This document shows, piece after piece, positions 25,322 to 33,631 of a stretch of DNA of 64,000 bases. This stretch comes from Fluviicoccus sp. (GTDB taxonomy: Bacteria; Pseudomonadota; Gammaproteobacteria; Pseudomonadales; Moraxellaceae), in assembly GCF_030646115.1 (NCBI RefSeq), contig NZ_JAUSMX010000018.1, positions 62,001-126,000 of the forward strand, written 5' to 3'. The notes under the pieces were generated by a model that did no database searches, had not been told where the DNA came from, and saw nothing but the letters and a program-made list of their open reading frames with translations. A program made the position numbers and the translations under genes. How positions within the stretch are numbered: the stretch's first letter is position 1; each line of letters starts with the position of its first letter.

Positions 25322-27013
25322 ATGAAGTTATCCGCCCGCGCCGCCCAACTCTCCTCGCCCGGCCCCAAACCGGGCAACGACGACGCTATCGGCCTGCACC
25401 TGCCGCAGGGAAACGGCCTATCAGCCTGCACCCTCGCGGCGGCCATCGCCGACGGTGTCAGCAGCGTGGAAGGCGGGCGGATCGCGGCGGAAACCAGTGT
25501 CACCAACTTCCTCAATGACTTTTTCGCCACCCCGGCCAGCTGGTCGGTCAAGACCTCCGGCGCCAAGGTGCTGGAAGCGCTGAACCGCTGGCTGCACGGC
25601 CAAGGCCAGCATTATCAACACGCCCATCAGGCCTTCCTCACCACGTTTACCGCGCTGGTGATCCGGGGGGCCGCCGGGCACATTTTCCATATCGGCGACA
25701 GCCGTCTGTGGCGCTTGCGCGGCGACGACTGGGAATGCCTCACCACCGACCACGCACTGGTCACCCGCCACGGCAACCAGCTGACGCGGGCGCTGGGCAT
25801 GGCCTGGCGCGTGGAAATGGATTACCGCGAAATCGATGTGCAACCGGGTGACATTTACCTGCTGACCACCGACGGTATTCACGGTTTCATCCCCTCGCGG
25901 GAACTGTACGACATTGTCGCCATGCGCTCGGAAACGCTGGAAGCGCGCTGCGAGGAATTGCTGGCCTGTGCCGAAGCACGTCACAGCGACGACAACCGTT
26001 CCTGCCAGCTCGTAGAGATCGTCTCGCTGCCGCCCGCCGACAAGCATGTCGCCGACGACAGCGCCCTGCCGTTGCTGCCGGACACCCTGCAACCCGGCCA
26101 GATCATTGACGGTTACCGCATCGAGGCCGAAGTGCACGCCAACGCTCGTAGCCACCTTTATCGCGTCACCGACCTGGCCAGCGGCAAGGTTTACGCCCTG
26201 AAATCACCCTCCCCCAACCTCAGCGACGACCCGGAAGCCCTGCGCGCCTTCCAGCGCGAGGACTGGATCGGCCAACGCTTCCAGCAGCAGGAGATCATCC
26301 GCACCCATGCCCCCGAACGGCCGCGTACTTTCCTGTACCTGATTCAGGACTATGTGGAAGGGCAAACCCTGCGCCAATGGCGCGCGGATAACCCGGATGC
26401 GCCGGTGGAAACGGTGATGGCCTTTGCCTTGCCGGCGGTGAAAGCCCTGCGGGCGCTGCATCGGCGGGAAACACTGCATCAGGACGTGAAGCCGGATAAT
26501 TTTCTGGTGACGAAGGACGGAAAACTGGTGCTGATTGATTTCGGCAGCGCTACGGTGGGCAGCCTGAGCGAGAACCTGACTCTGCGGCCGGGAGCGGCGG
26601 AATATGCGGCGCCGGAATATGCGCTGGGCATCAGCCGCGACCAGCGGGCGGACCAGTTCGGGCTGGCGGTGATGTTTTATGAATTGCTGACCGGGCATTA
26701 CCCTTATGGTGCAGGCTATGTGCAGGCGCAGAGTCCGGCGGATTTCCGCAAGGTGGGCTATGTCAGCGCCTGCAAGCACAACGCGCATGTGCCGGTGTGG
26801 CTGGATGCGGCGCTGTCGAAGGCGTTGAGCCTGAATGCGGAGCATCGCTATCCGGAGTTGAGCGAGTTTCTGGCAGATATCCGTAAGCCGAATACTGCGT
26901 TGACGCTGGCGGGGAAGCCGTGGCTGGAGCGGGATCCGGTTTTGTTCTGGAAGGTGCTGGCGGCGGTGTCGGTGGTGGGGAATCTGGTGATGGCGGGGGT
27001 GTTGCTGCGTTAG
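25322..27013 (+). CDS. Bifunctional PP2C phosphatase / Ser-Thr protein kinase, membrane anchored
   Basis: 563 residues. Residues 1-235 are a PP2C phosphatase with metal ligands in NDD (19-21), ADG (43-45), GDSRLW (125-130), TTDG (182-185) and DDN (223-225). Residues about 265-522 are a eukaryotic-type kinase with ATP Lys294 (YALKSP), catalytic loop HQDVKPDN (386-393), DFG 406-408 and 'AAPEYALG'. The glycine loop is degenerate (VHANARSHLYRV). One membrane segment lies at 542-562. It is cotranscribed with narK and may tune nitrate uptake or signal nitrate status by reversible phosphorylation; the target is unknown. Similar fusions are known beside nitrate assimilation genes in other proteobacteria. 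Confidence 0.88.
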   Translation: MKLSARAAQLSSPGPKPGNDDAIGLHLPQGNGLSACTLAAAIADGVSSVEGGRIAAETSVTNFLNDFFATPASWSVKTSGAKVLEALNRWLHGQGQHYQHAHQAFLTTFTALVIRGAAGHIFHIGDSRLWRLRGDDWECLTTDHALVTRHGNQLTRALGMAWRVEMDYREIDVQPGDIYLLTTDGIHGFIPSRELYDIVAMRSETLEARCEELLACAEARHSDDNRSCQLVEIVSLPPADKHVADDSALPLLPDTLQPGQIIDGYRIEAEVHANARSHLYRVTDLASGKVYALKSPSPNLSDDPEALRAFQREDWIGQRFQQQEIIRTHAPERPRTFLYLIQDYVEGQTLRQWRADNPDAPVETVMAFALPAVKALRALHRRETLHQDVKPDNFLVTKDGKLVLIDFGSATVGSLSENLTLRPGAAEYAAPEYALGISRDQRADQFGLAVMFYELLTGHYPYGAGYVQAQSPADFRKVGYVSACKHNAHVPVWLDAALSKALSLNAEHRYPELSEFLADIRKPNTALTLAGKPWLERDPVLFWKVLAAVSVVGNLVMAGVLLR

Positions 27014-27322
27014 GCCGTCCATACACTGTTTGCCCTGTAGGTCGGGTTTCAACCCGACAATCTCCTTTGATCGAAGAGTGACTGTCGGGCTGAAGCCCGA
27101 CCTACATTCGGGGCAACCGGAGCGGGAATACAAGTCGAGCCGATATCCGGCACATTTTTAATGCGCCCTACACGGACTGCCGTCGGCTGGATGTCGTGGG
27201 CGAATTGTCGGGTTGATTGAGCTGCGGTGTGAGTTGACGGTGAGGCTATTCACGGGGTAGGTTGACAGTCATTCAGCGCATTTTTAATTCGCCCTACACG
27301 AACCAACCTAATAAGAGATGCT
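27014..27322. other. 309-base gap with repeats between the kinase gene and an AT-rich gene
   Basis: Besides the REP-like element it holds a 22-bp direct repeat with one mismatch, CATTTTTAATGCGCCCTACA-like, at 27153-27174 and 27279-27300. The copies end in CCCTACACG and are 126 bases apart. This could be the edges of a second, decayed repeat element. No gene and no clear terminator is seen. Confidence 0.55.
27036..27106. repeat. REP-like repeat, family A copy 2
   Basis: Same paired hairpins as at 11153-11222: GTCGGGTTTCAACCCGAC and GTCGGGCTGAAGCCCGAC bounded by GTAG and CTAC. Differences are confined mainly to the centre and one base of the second hairpin. It lies just after the kinase gene stop. 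Confidence 0.85.
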
Positions 27323-27862
27323 ATGTGGAGTAATTATAGTGGGGAGAGAAAGATAGGCTCGGATAAGCAATCTTGGTGGAGCAATAAGCGAGCAGCACAG
27401 TTTTTATATGTTCTGTTTTTCTTGATGATCGTCTCAGGTGTTTGGCGGGGAACTCTTAGCGCTAAAGGATATGAGTACTATCCTGAAATCGTGCGGATTT
27501 CGGCGCACTTAAATAGAGGCGGGGCAAAAATCATTCATCACGAATCGATTCTTAAAGGAACGACTGCGTGGTTAGGAAACAGTGTTGAATCGGTCTACTC
27601 ACCAAATGAAATGTTCAAGACATACACAAAAAACCTGACTCATAACGAATGGTTATTAGCCCATATAGAAAACGAGCGGTTAATATTTTGCAAAGGAGAA
27701 CTTAGCCTTCAGATAAAGTATCTGGGAACTTCTGCTCAATTTAGAACTGGGAAGTCGTTGTACAAATATTCCGAAGACTTCCAATGGCCCGACTGGGGGG
27801 GTTACTGTAAAAACATTGAGTCTACCTCACCCCCGACGGCGCCACCCCCTCCCATCGTTTAA
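27323..27862 (+). CDS. AT-rich unknown protein with one membrane segment
   Basis: 179 residues. A short basic N-terminus is followed by one membrane helix (FLYVLFFLMIVSGVW, about 27-42), then an extracytoplasmic domain with aromatic and lysine-rich sequence. Base composition is far more AT-rich than its neighbours, with many AAA, ATA and TTA codons, which suggests recent transfer. The last residues (SPPTAPPPPIV) are read from the antisense of the end of the convergent AraC gene, overlapping it by 41 bases, so the original C-terminus may have been lost. No family recognised. Confidence 0.5.
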   Translation: MWSNYSGERKIGSDKQSWWSNKRAAQFLYVLFFLMIVSGVWRGTLSAKGYEYYPEIVRISAHLNRGGAKIIHHESILKGTTAWLGNSVESVYSPNEMFKTYTKNLTHNEWLLAHIENERLIFCKGELSLQIKYLGTSAQFRTGKSLYKYSEDFQWPDWGGYCKNIESTSPPTAPPPPIV

Positions 27863-28823
27863 ACGCCCGCCTGAAATTCGCCACATCCGAATACCCCAGC
27901 AAAAACGCAATCTCCTGAATCGACAACCGCCCCGACTTCAAATGCTCCAGCGCCAGCATATGCCGCACCTCCTCCAGAACCAGCTTGAACGACGTCCCCT
28001 CCTCAATCAACCGCCGGTGCAGCGTGCGCGGCGTCAAATGGAACAACCGCGCCACCATCTGCAACGACGGAAAACCGTTCTGCTGCTCCAGCATCAAACG
28101 CCGCACCCGCGCCGCCATCGACACCTGCCGCGTCATCTTATCCAGCTCACGGCGGCAAATGTCCACCGCCTCTCTGAACGCCGCCGGATCGGCCATCTTC
28201 AATGGCATATCCAGTTGCGCCACCGGCAATGAAAACCCCGTCCAGCCCGCCCCGTAACGAACCCCGCACTTGCAGAATTCCTCCGCCAGCCGCGCATCCG
28301 CGTCGGACCCGGCAAAGTCAAACGCCACCTCCCGCACCTGACACGCGCCCATGGTGACGAAATCGAGGATGTTGCGGATCGACAGCACCACCGTTTCCAG
28401 GACCAGCCGCCGCACCTCGCCCAGCGGCATGGGCTCATTGAAGCGGACCCGCACCTCGTCCCCGATAGGCTGCATCTCAATCGCCACCAAGGTTGTCCGC
28501 AGCGGCAGGTAATGCTGCAACAACCCCAACACCTGCCGGATCGAACCACCGTTCATGGCGGCGTAACTCAAAATGCCGTGGGTATTGCCCAGCAGCCGCG
28601 CGCCCAGCAACAAGCCCAGCGCAGGTTCCTGCGCCAGCGTTATTGCCTCCAGTAGAAACCGGCTGAAAATGGGAAAGGACAACGTGACCACCGCTTCATC
28701 CAGCCGCGCCTCGGCCAGACCGGCTACCGCCAGCCACGGCTGGATATCCGCGCCGCGCCCCTTCACCAGATCGGCCATCTGGCGGATGTAGTAGCCGGGA
28801 AGGCTGACGTCTAGGCTGGTCAT
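27822..28823 (-). CDS. AraC family regulator with arabinose-binding-type N-terminal domain
   Basis: 333 residues. The N-terminal half has 'LAQEPALGLLLGARLLGNTHGILSYAAM' and 'LLQHYLPLRTTL', typical of the PF12625 ligand domain found in OruR/ArgR-like AraC proteins. The C-terminal HTH pair reads 'SLQMVARLFHLTPRTLHRRL' and 'SIQEIAFLLGYSDVANFRRAFKRWEG'. Relatives often control lipid, alkane or amino-acid breakdown; the target here is not shown. The next gene downstream in the same direction is absent; the hydroxylase gene at 28905 lies upstream on the same strand and is a plausible target. Confidence 0.85.
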   Translation of the reverse strand: MTSLDVSLPGYYIRQMADLVKGRGADIQPWLAVAGLAEARLDEAVVTLSFPIFSRFLLEAITLAQEPALGLLLGARLLGNTHGILSYAAMNGGSIRQVLGLLQHYLPLRTTLVAIEMQPIGDEVRVRFNEPMPLGEVRRLVLETVVLSIRNILDFVTMGACQVREVAFDFAGSDADARLAEEFCKCGVRYGAGWTGFSLPVAQLDMPLKMADPAAFREAVDICRRELDKMTRQVSMAARVRRLMLEQQNGFPSLQMVARLFHLTPRTLHRRLIEEGTSFKLVLEEVRHMLALEHLKSGRLSIQEIAFLLGYSDVANFRRAFKRWEGVAPSGVR

Positions 28824-28904
28824 AGATGTGACTCTGGAGGATTCATGTTATGGGAATGAAGCAGAGTGGCCTGCCAAGGCTCTGTCCCGGCCTCTTCATA
28901 CATG

Positions 28905-29735
28905 TTAAGCCTTCCCCGTTTTGCTCAACGACCGCCACCAGTCTGCATAAGCGCCCAGCGCAATCACCACCGGATTCGCACTGGCCACGGCCGGTTCCAC
29001 CCCGAACCGCACCGGATTCCCCGCTTCCTCCTTGGCAAAGGTCCCGAACAACCGGTCCCAGACAATCAGCACCCCGCCGAAATTCCGGTCTACATACGGT
29101 GCATTGCTGGCATGATGCACCCGGTGATGCCGGGGCGTATTCAACACCCAGTCCAGCGGCCCCAGTGAACCCACCACCTGAGTATGCAGGAAGAACTGGT
29201 AGAAGAGGCTGCACATCTGCATGGTCATGATCATCAACGGATCAAAGCCCAGCAAGGCCAGCGGCAGCCAGAAAACCACCGCCGTAAACGGCGTCCAGGT
29301 CTGGCGCAAGGCCGTGGACAAGTTGAAATCCGGGGACGAATGGTGGGGAACATGGGCCAGCCAGAGGAAGGCGAAGCGGTGGTGAAAACGGTGAAAGGTG
29401 TAGAAGCATAGGTCTTCCAGCACAAACAGCAGCAGCCATTCCTGCCAGCCGCCATGCCCGAACAGGTGCCAGTACCCGCTGCCCAACGCCACGATCTTGA
29501 ACTGAGCCGCCAGGGTGTACAGCCAGAACACCGCGTGCACCCAGAACAGGTTCACCAGCGAATAGCCGGCAAACAGCCCCAGATTGGCCAACAACTCGCT
29601 GCGCCGGTACAGCCCCTGCCCCAATGCCCGGCTCCAGCCGATTTCGGTCAGGATCAGCAACGTCCACAGAGCATACATGGCGCTGTAGATCACCGTCACC
29701 GGCGCATTCAGCGACAGCCGCACCAGTTCCCACAT
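28905..29735 (-). CDS. Sterol desaturase / fatty acid hydroxylase family membrane protein
   Basis: 276 residues from the ATG at 29733-29735, one base after the stop of the LolA-like gene; the longer frame overlaps that gene. Membrane helices surround the eight-histidine di-iron motifs: HRFHHR, HVPHHSS and HRVHHASN. This is the fatty acid hydroxylase superfamily (PF04116). It probably hydroxylates or desaturates a lipid at the inner membrane; the substrate is unknown. Translational coupling to the upstream LolA-like gene suggests one lipid-related pathway. Confidence 0.85.
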   Translation of the reverse strand: MWELVRLSLNAPVTVIYSAMYALWTLLILTEIGWSRALGQGLYRRSELLANLGLFAGYSLVNLFWVHAVFWLYTLAAQFKIVALGSGYWHLFGHGGWQEWLLLFVLEDLCFYTFHRFHHRFAFLWLAHVPHHSSPDFNLSTALRQTWTPFTAVVFWLPLALLGFDPLMIMTMQMCSLFYQFFLHTQVVGSLGPLDWVLNTPRHHRVHHASNAPYVDRNFGGVLIVWDRLFGTFAKEEAGNPVRFGVEPAVASANPVVIALGAYADWWRSLSKTGKA

Positions 29736-29736
29736 C

Positions 29737-30762
29737 TCATTCCACCGACGCGGCCAATTGCAGCAGCTGCGGATAGGACAAGTTGCCAATCAGCGTTAGC
29801 TGTGTCTTGTCCTTGATCCAGACGATGGTGGAAAACGGTCCGGTGAAACTGAGCATCCCCTTGTTCTTGCCAATGCGTACTTCCTTGCCAAACTTCATCA
29901 AGGGCGTGGTGCCGAAGGCATGCGACTGGAACAGGCTGACACGGGTGCCGCCCTGATCCATGATCATGTCCAGCATCGGCACGGTGCCTTTGGCGCGAAT
30001 CATCTTCGTCACTTTCAGACCGTCGGGCAGTTTGCCGGGCTGCATAACCGTGAAATTCATGGTTCTGCGTGCCTCCTCCAGCGAAATGCCGGGATCGGCG
30101 TAGTCAAAATCTATGACCATGGCATTGGAGGGGAATTCGAAGGCAAAGGCATTGTCCAGCAAGGGTTTGTTGAAGCTGGCCTTCTTGTATTCCATGCCAT
30201 ACCACAGCTTCTTGTCCTTATCGAGGATCTCGACCTTCAGCGGGATGGAATAGCGCTCCACCATCCACATCTGGTGATAGTGGTGATAACCGTCATCCAC
30301 CATCGGCAACACTTTCCACAGGTTGGTGTCCACCCCCGCCACTTTTTCCACACCGCTCATCGAGAAGGCATAATCACGCAACGCCACCGTGCTTTCATGA
30401 GCCAGATGCCTGAAAATCCCGTCACGATCCGGGCTGCTGATGTTGCTGACCCGCATCCCGAACAATTCGGTCGGCCACCAGACCAGACTGCGGTTGCCGT
30501 CGTACAGGAACAGACTGCCCTTGATGGAAGCGGGCGCCGTGACCTCGGCGCGTATTTTCCAGGGTTTCTGGTAGATCACGCTCTGGCGGACATCCACGGC
30601 GGGAGCATCCGGCAGGATCTTTTTCTGGACCAGCTCTCCCTCCAGGCTTTCCAGCAACAGCAGGTTATCCGTCATTTTCGAGGCAATGGAGTTGGCCCAG
30701 ATGCTGGTGCAGGCGCTACAGGCCAGCAAGGCGGCCAAGACCATAATCCGGTTGTTTTTCAT
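29737..30762 (-). CDS. LolA/RseB-like outer-membrane lipoprotein-sorting family protein
   Basis: 341 residues. The N-terminus is a signal sequence with a possible lipobox (LLAC, Cys15), though an AxA-type cut near residue 24 is also possible. Residues about 30-220 look like the LolA/RseB half-barrel ('SLEGELVQKKILPDAPAVDVRQSVIYQKPWKIRAEV', 'GIFRHLAHESTV', 'NLWKVLPMVDD'). The C-terminus resembles the DUF4367 domain of RseB-like proteins ('FSTIVWIKDKTQLTLIGNLS'). Such proteins bind lipid chains in the periplasm. It is upstream of, and coupled to, the fatty acid hydroxylase gene. Confidence 0.65.
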   Translation of the reverse strand: MKNNRIMVLAALLACSACTSIWANSIASKMTDNLLLLESLEGELVQKKILPDAPAVDVRQSVIYQKPWKIRAEVTAPASIKGSLFLYDGNRSLVWWPTELFGMRVSNISSPDRDGIFRHLAHESTVALRDYAFSMSGVEKVAGVDTNLWKVLPMVDDGYHHYHQMWMVERYSIPLKVEILDKDKKLWYGMEYKKASFNKPLLDNAFAFEFPSNAMVIDFDYADPGISLEEARRTMNFTVMQPGKLPDGLKVTKMIRAKGTVPMLDMIMDQGGTRVSLFQSHAFGTTPLMKFGKEVRIGKNKGMLSFTGPFSTIVWIKDKTQLTLIGNLSYPQLLQLAASVE

Positions 30763-30880
30763 GTTTTCCGGCTCGCAGGAAGTCCGGCTGCCATCGCCGG
30801 TTTATGGACGTTTTAACCTGACTCGTCCAGTCAAGCAAGCCATACAAAAAATTCCGGCCAACAGTGCTAGAATCCCTGCC

Positions 30881-32074
30881 ATGCAACCCTCCCGTCACCC
30901 GAATCCAGGAACCGCACGCACCATGGCCCGTATGCTCGCCGCCTTCGGCTTCGCCGCCTTCACCGCCACTGTCGTTAATGCCGCCACCATCGTTCCCTCC
31001 GCCCCTGTCCTCGAAAACAAGGCTTACCTGCTGATGGATTACGATTCCGGTCAGGTGCTGGCCTCCTCCAACCCGGACCAGCGCGTCGCCCCGGCCTCGT
31101 TGACCAAGATGATGACCAGCTTTCTGGTGGAACAGCGTCTGATCAAGGGCACCCTGAAGGAAACCGACCCGGTGCTGATGAGCGAATCCGCCTGGTGTCG
31201 CGGCACCAGCGCCGAATCCTGCATGTATGTGCCGGTCAACACCAGCGCCTCGGTCATCGACATGCTGCGCGGCGTCATCATCCAGTCCGGCAACGATGCG
31301 TCCAAGGCCTTGGCCGAACATCTGGCCGGCAATGAACCCGCCTTCGCCGAGATGATGAACGCCGAAGCCAAGCACCTGGGCATGAACGGCACCCACTTCG
31401 CCAACGCTACCGGCCTCTCCGACCCCAACCACTACACCACCGCACGCGACATGGGCCTGCTGGCCCACGCCATCATCAAGGACAGCAGCAAGTACTACCC
31501 CATCTATTCCGAAAAGGAATTCACCTTCAACAACATCAAGCAAGGTAACCGCAACGCCCTGCTCTACACCGACCCCACCGTCGACGGTCTCAAGACCGGC
31601 CACACTGATGAAGCCGGTTACTGCCTGGTGGCTTCCAGCAAGCGCGGCCCCATGCGTCTGATCTCGGTGGTCATGGGCACCAACGCCATGCAGGCCCGCG
31701 CCGACCAGACCCGTGCCCTGTTCAACTGGGGTTTCGCCAACTATGAAACCGCACAGGTGCGTCCCAAGGGTCAGGAACTGGGCAAGCCGGCAGTCTGGTT
31801 CGGCAAGGGCGACGCCGTCTCCATCGGCCTGGCCAGTGACATGAATGTCACCCTGCCGCGCGGCCAGAAGGACCAACTGAAGCTCACCCTGCAAGTCCCC
31901 GCCTCGCTGGACGCCCCGCTGAAGCTGGGTCAGGAAATCGGCAAGATTGTGGTGACTCTGGATGGCAAGACCGTTGCCGAACAGGCGCTGGTGACGTTGC
32001 AACCGGTGGAAGAAGCCAATTTCGTGGTCCGAATCTGGCACCACATCAAGAAATTCTTCGCCGGGCTGTTCTAA
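30881..32074 (+). CDS. dacA: D-alanyl-D-alanine carboxypeptidase (PBP5/6 family)
   Basis: 397 residues from the ATG at 30881; the Met 14 codons later is a possible alternative start. A signal peptide ends near VVNA-ATI. Catalytic motifs: Ser73-Leu-Thr-Lys76, SGN 136-138 and KTG 238-240. The C-terminus has the PBP5-like beta domain and an amphipathic anchor (VVRIWHHIKKFFAGLF) for the inner membrane. It trims the last D-Ala from peptidoglycan pentapeptides. It leads the conserved dacA-ybeD-lipB order. Confidence 0.93.
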   Translation: MQPSRHPNPGTARTMARMLAAFGFAAFTATVVNAATIVPSAPVLENKAYLLMDYDSGQVLASSNPDQRVAPASLTKMMTSFLVEQRLIKGTLKETDPVLMSESAWCRGTSAESCMYVPVNTSASVIDMLRGVIIQSGNDASKALAEHLAGNEPAFAEMMNAEAKHLGMNGTHFANATGLSDPNHYTTARDMGLLAHAIIKDSSKYYPIYSEKEFTFNNIKQGNRNALLYTDPTVDGLKTGHTDEAGYCLVASSKRGPMRLISVVMGTNAMQARADQTRALFNWGFANYETAQVRPKGQELGKPAVWFGKGDAVSIGLASDMNVTLPRGQKDQLKLTLQVPASLDAPLKLGQEIGKIVVTLDGKTVAEQALVTLQPVEEANFVVRIWHHIKKFFAGLF

Positions 32075-32098
32075 CTTTTTTGTTGACCGAGACCCGCC

Positions 32099-32386
32099 AT
32101 GACGCCTCCCGAATCACACCTCGTCCACAATATTGACGTGTGGGAACTGCCCTGCAACCACACCTTCAAGATCATGGGTGAAATGCAGTATCCGCTGGCG
32201 CAGGTGGCCGCTGAAATCGCCACCCGCCTCTGCCCCGGCTTTGATCCGGCCGGCATCACCATGCGCCCCTCCAGCGGTGGCAAGTACCTGTCGGTAACCA
32301 TTGAGGTGTATCTGGAAACCCGCGAGCAGATCAACGCCCTTTACGCCGCCTTCAACGCCGCCCCTGAAATCAAGCTGGTGTACTGA
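32099..32386 (+). CDS. ybeD: DUF493 family protein YbeD
   Basis: 95 residues, a small ferredoxin-like ACT-type fold: 'FKIMGEMQYPLAQVAAEIA', 'SSGGKYLSVTIEVYLETREQINALYAAF' and 'APEIKLVY'. It sits between dacA and lipB as in most gammaproteobacteria. The function is unproven; a regulatory role in lipoate metabolism has been guessed from context. Three bases separate it from lipB. Confidence 0.92.
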   Translation: MTPPESHLVHNIDVWELPCNHTFKIMGEMQYPLAQVAAEIATRLCPGFDPAGITMRPSSGGKYLSVTIEVYLETREQINALYAAFNAAPEIKLVY

Positions 32387-32389
32387 GCC

Positions 32390-32989
32390 GTGCTGATAGT
32401 CCGACACATGGCCGGGGACTTCCAGACCGTCTGGCAGGCCATGCGTGACTTCACCGACCAGCGCACGCCGGAAACCCCGGACGAACTTTGGTTCGTGGAA
32501 CATCCGCCGGTATTCACGCTAGGGCAGGCAGGTAAAACCGAACACATCCTTGCCGCCGGTGACATCCCGGTGGTGAAGACCGATCGCGGCGGCCAGGTCA
32601 CTTATCACGGCCCCGGCCAACTGGTGGGTTACTGCCTGTTTGATTTGCGACGCACTGGCACCGGCGTGCGCGATTTGGTGGAATTTATTGAAGACTGCCT
32701 GGTGGATGTACTGCAGCAGAATGGCATTTCCGCCCGTGCCGACCGCGACGCCCATGGTGTTTATGTCGGCGACCGCAAGATCGCCTCACTCGGCCTGCGA
32801 ATCCGCCGGGGCTGTTCGTATCACGGTTTTGCTCTGAACGTGGACATGGACCTGGAACCCTTTAACCGCATAAATCCCTGTGGATACACCGGCTTGCAGA
32901 TGACCTCCGTTCACCAGGAAACCCCGGCCCCCCCCACGATGAAAACCTTGCAGGACCAGATCCGGAACTCCCTCGAAAAAACCTTCTAA
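32390..32989 (+). CDS. lipB: Octanoyltransferase LipB
   Basis: 199 residues from a GTG start 3 bases after ybeD. Motifs: '[16 protein letters not shown]', the catalytic Lys in '[19 protein letters not shown]' and the Cys in '[13 protein letters not shown]'. It moves octanoyl groups from acyl-carrier protein to lipoyl domains in the cytoplasm. LipA, usually next, lies 4 kb downstream here, beyond four inserted genes. Confidence 0.95.
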   Translation: MLIVRHMAGDFQTVWQAMRDFTDQRTPETPDELWFVEHPPVFTLGQAGKTEHILAAGDIPVVKTDRGGQVTYHGPGQLVGYCLFDLRRTGTGVRDLVEFIEDCLVDVLQQNGISARADRDAHGVYVGDRKIASLGLRIRRGCSYHGFALNVDMDLEPFNRINPCGYTGLQMTSVHQETPAPPTMKTLQDQIRNSLEKTF

Positions 32990-33024
32990 AACAGTATGTT
33001 ATTAACAATTATTTTACGATTCCC

Positions 33025-33082
33025 CTTGCATTTATATGCCTTGTATTTGTATGGTTAAGATGAAGATTCACTCCATACAAGG
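33025..33082. promoter_or_regulatory. Repeat cluster before the macro-domain gene, possible operator
   Basis: Two tandem imperfect 14-mers, CTTGCATTTATATG (33025-33038) and CTTGTATTTGTATG (33040-33053), are followed by an inverted copy, CCATACAAGG (33073-33082). The inverted copy pairs with TTGTATGG at 33047-33054. The patch is AT-rich and ends 8 bases before the ATG, so a bound regulator would block transcription or translation. Confidence 0.5.
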
Positions 33083-33090
33083 TATAAAAC

Positions 33091-33576
33091 ATGATCATCG
33101 AAGTATCCGGCGACATCCTCCTCACAAACGCTCAGGTTATCGCCCACGGCATCGCCCCGAATGATGACTTTGCTGTCGGTCTGGCCCACTCCCTGCGGGA
33201 GAACTGGCCTGCGCTGTATAAGGACTTTCGCCATTTCTGCCAGACTCAGCACCCCAAAGCCGGGACGCTGTGGTCTTGGATGGGTTCCGACGGCAAGGTC
33301 GTGGTCAATTTGCTGACCCAGGAAGGCGCTTATGAACACGGTCAAAAGCCCGGCCGCGCCACCACCGCACACGTCAACCACGCGCTGAAGGAACTGCACA
33401 AGTTGATTGAAAGCGAAAAGTTCAGCAGTGTTGCCCTGCCCCGCCTGTCCACCGGCGTTGGCGGTCTGGAGTGGGATGAGGTGTACCCGTTGATCCAGCA
33501 TCATCTGGGTGCACTGTCCATCCCGGTGTATATCTACACCACCTATCACAAGGGACAAAAGGCCAACGAAGCCTGA
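33091..33576 (+). CDS. Stand-alone macro-domain protein
   Basis: 161 residues, one macro domain: 'VSGDILLTNAQVIAHGIA', 'GLAHSLRENWPALYKDF', 'VVNLLTQEG' and the phosphate-loop part 'ALPRLSTGVGGLEWDEV'. Macro domains bind or remove ADP-ribose, or bind RNA ends and deacetylated NAD metabolites. The closest type by eye is TARG1/DarG-like, but the Lys and Asp used by TARG1 are not evident (Gln77 and Gly124/125 in those places), so catalysis is uncertain. No DarT toxin gene is next to it. It has a repeat-rich promoter and its own terminator. Confidence 0.75.
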   Translation: MIIEVSGDILLTNAQVIAHGIAPNDDFAVGLAHSLRENWPALYKDFRHFCQTQHPKAGTLWSWMGSDGKVVVNLLTQEGAYEHGQKPGRATTAHVNHALKELHKLIESEKFSSVALPRLSTGVGGLEWDEVYPLIQHHLGALSIPVYIYTTYHKGQKANEA

Positions 33577-33597
33577 AACCCTGACAATGCCGCTGAC

Positions 33598-33631
33598 AAA
33601 AGCCCCTCCCTTTGGAGGGGCTTTTGTCTTT
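33598..33631 (+). terminator. Rho-independent terminator after the macro-domain gene
   Basis: AAAAGCCCCTCC (33598-33609) pairs with GGAGGGGCTTTT (33614-33625) around a CTTT loop, followed by a T-rich tract. Confidence 0.88.

Noticed and set aside
27795-27801. Run of seven G in the AT-rich gene as a programmed frameshift site
   Set aside because: Neither alternative frame opens a recognisable extension after it.
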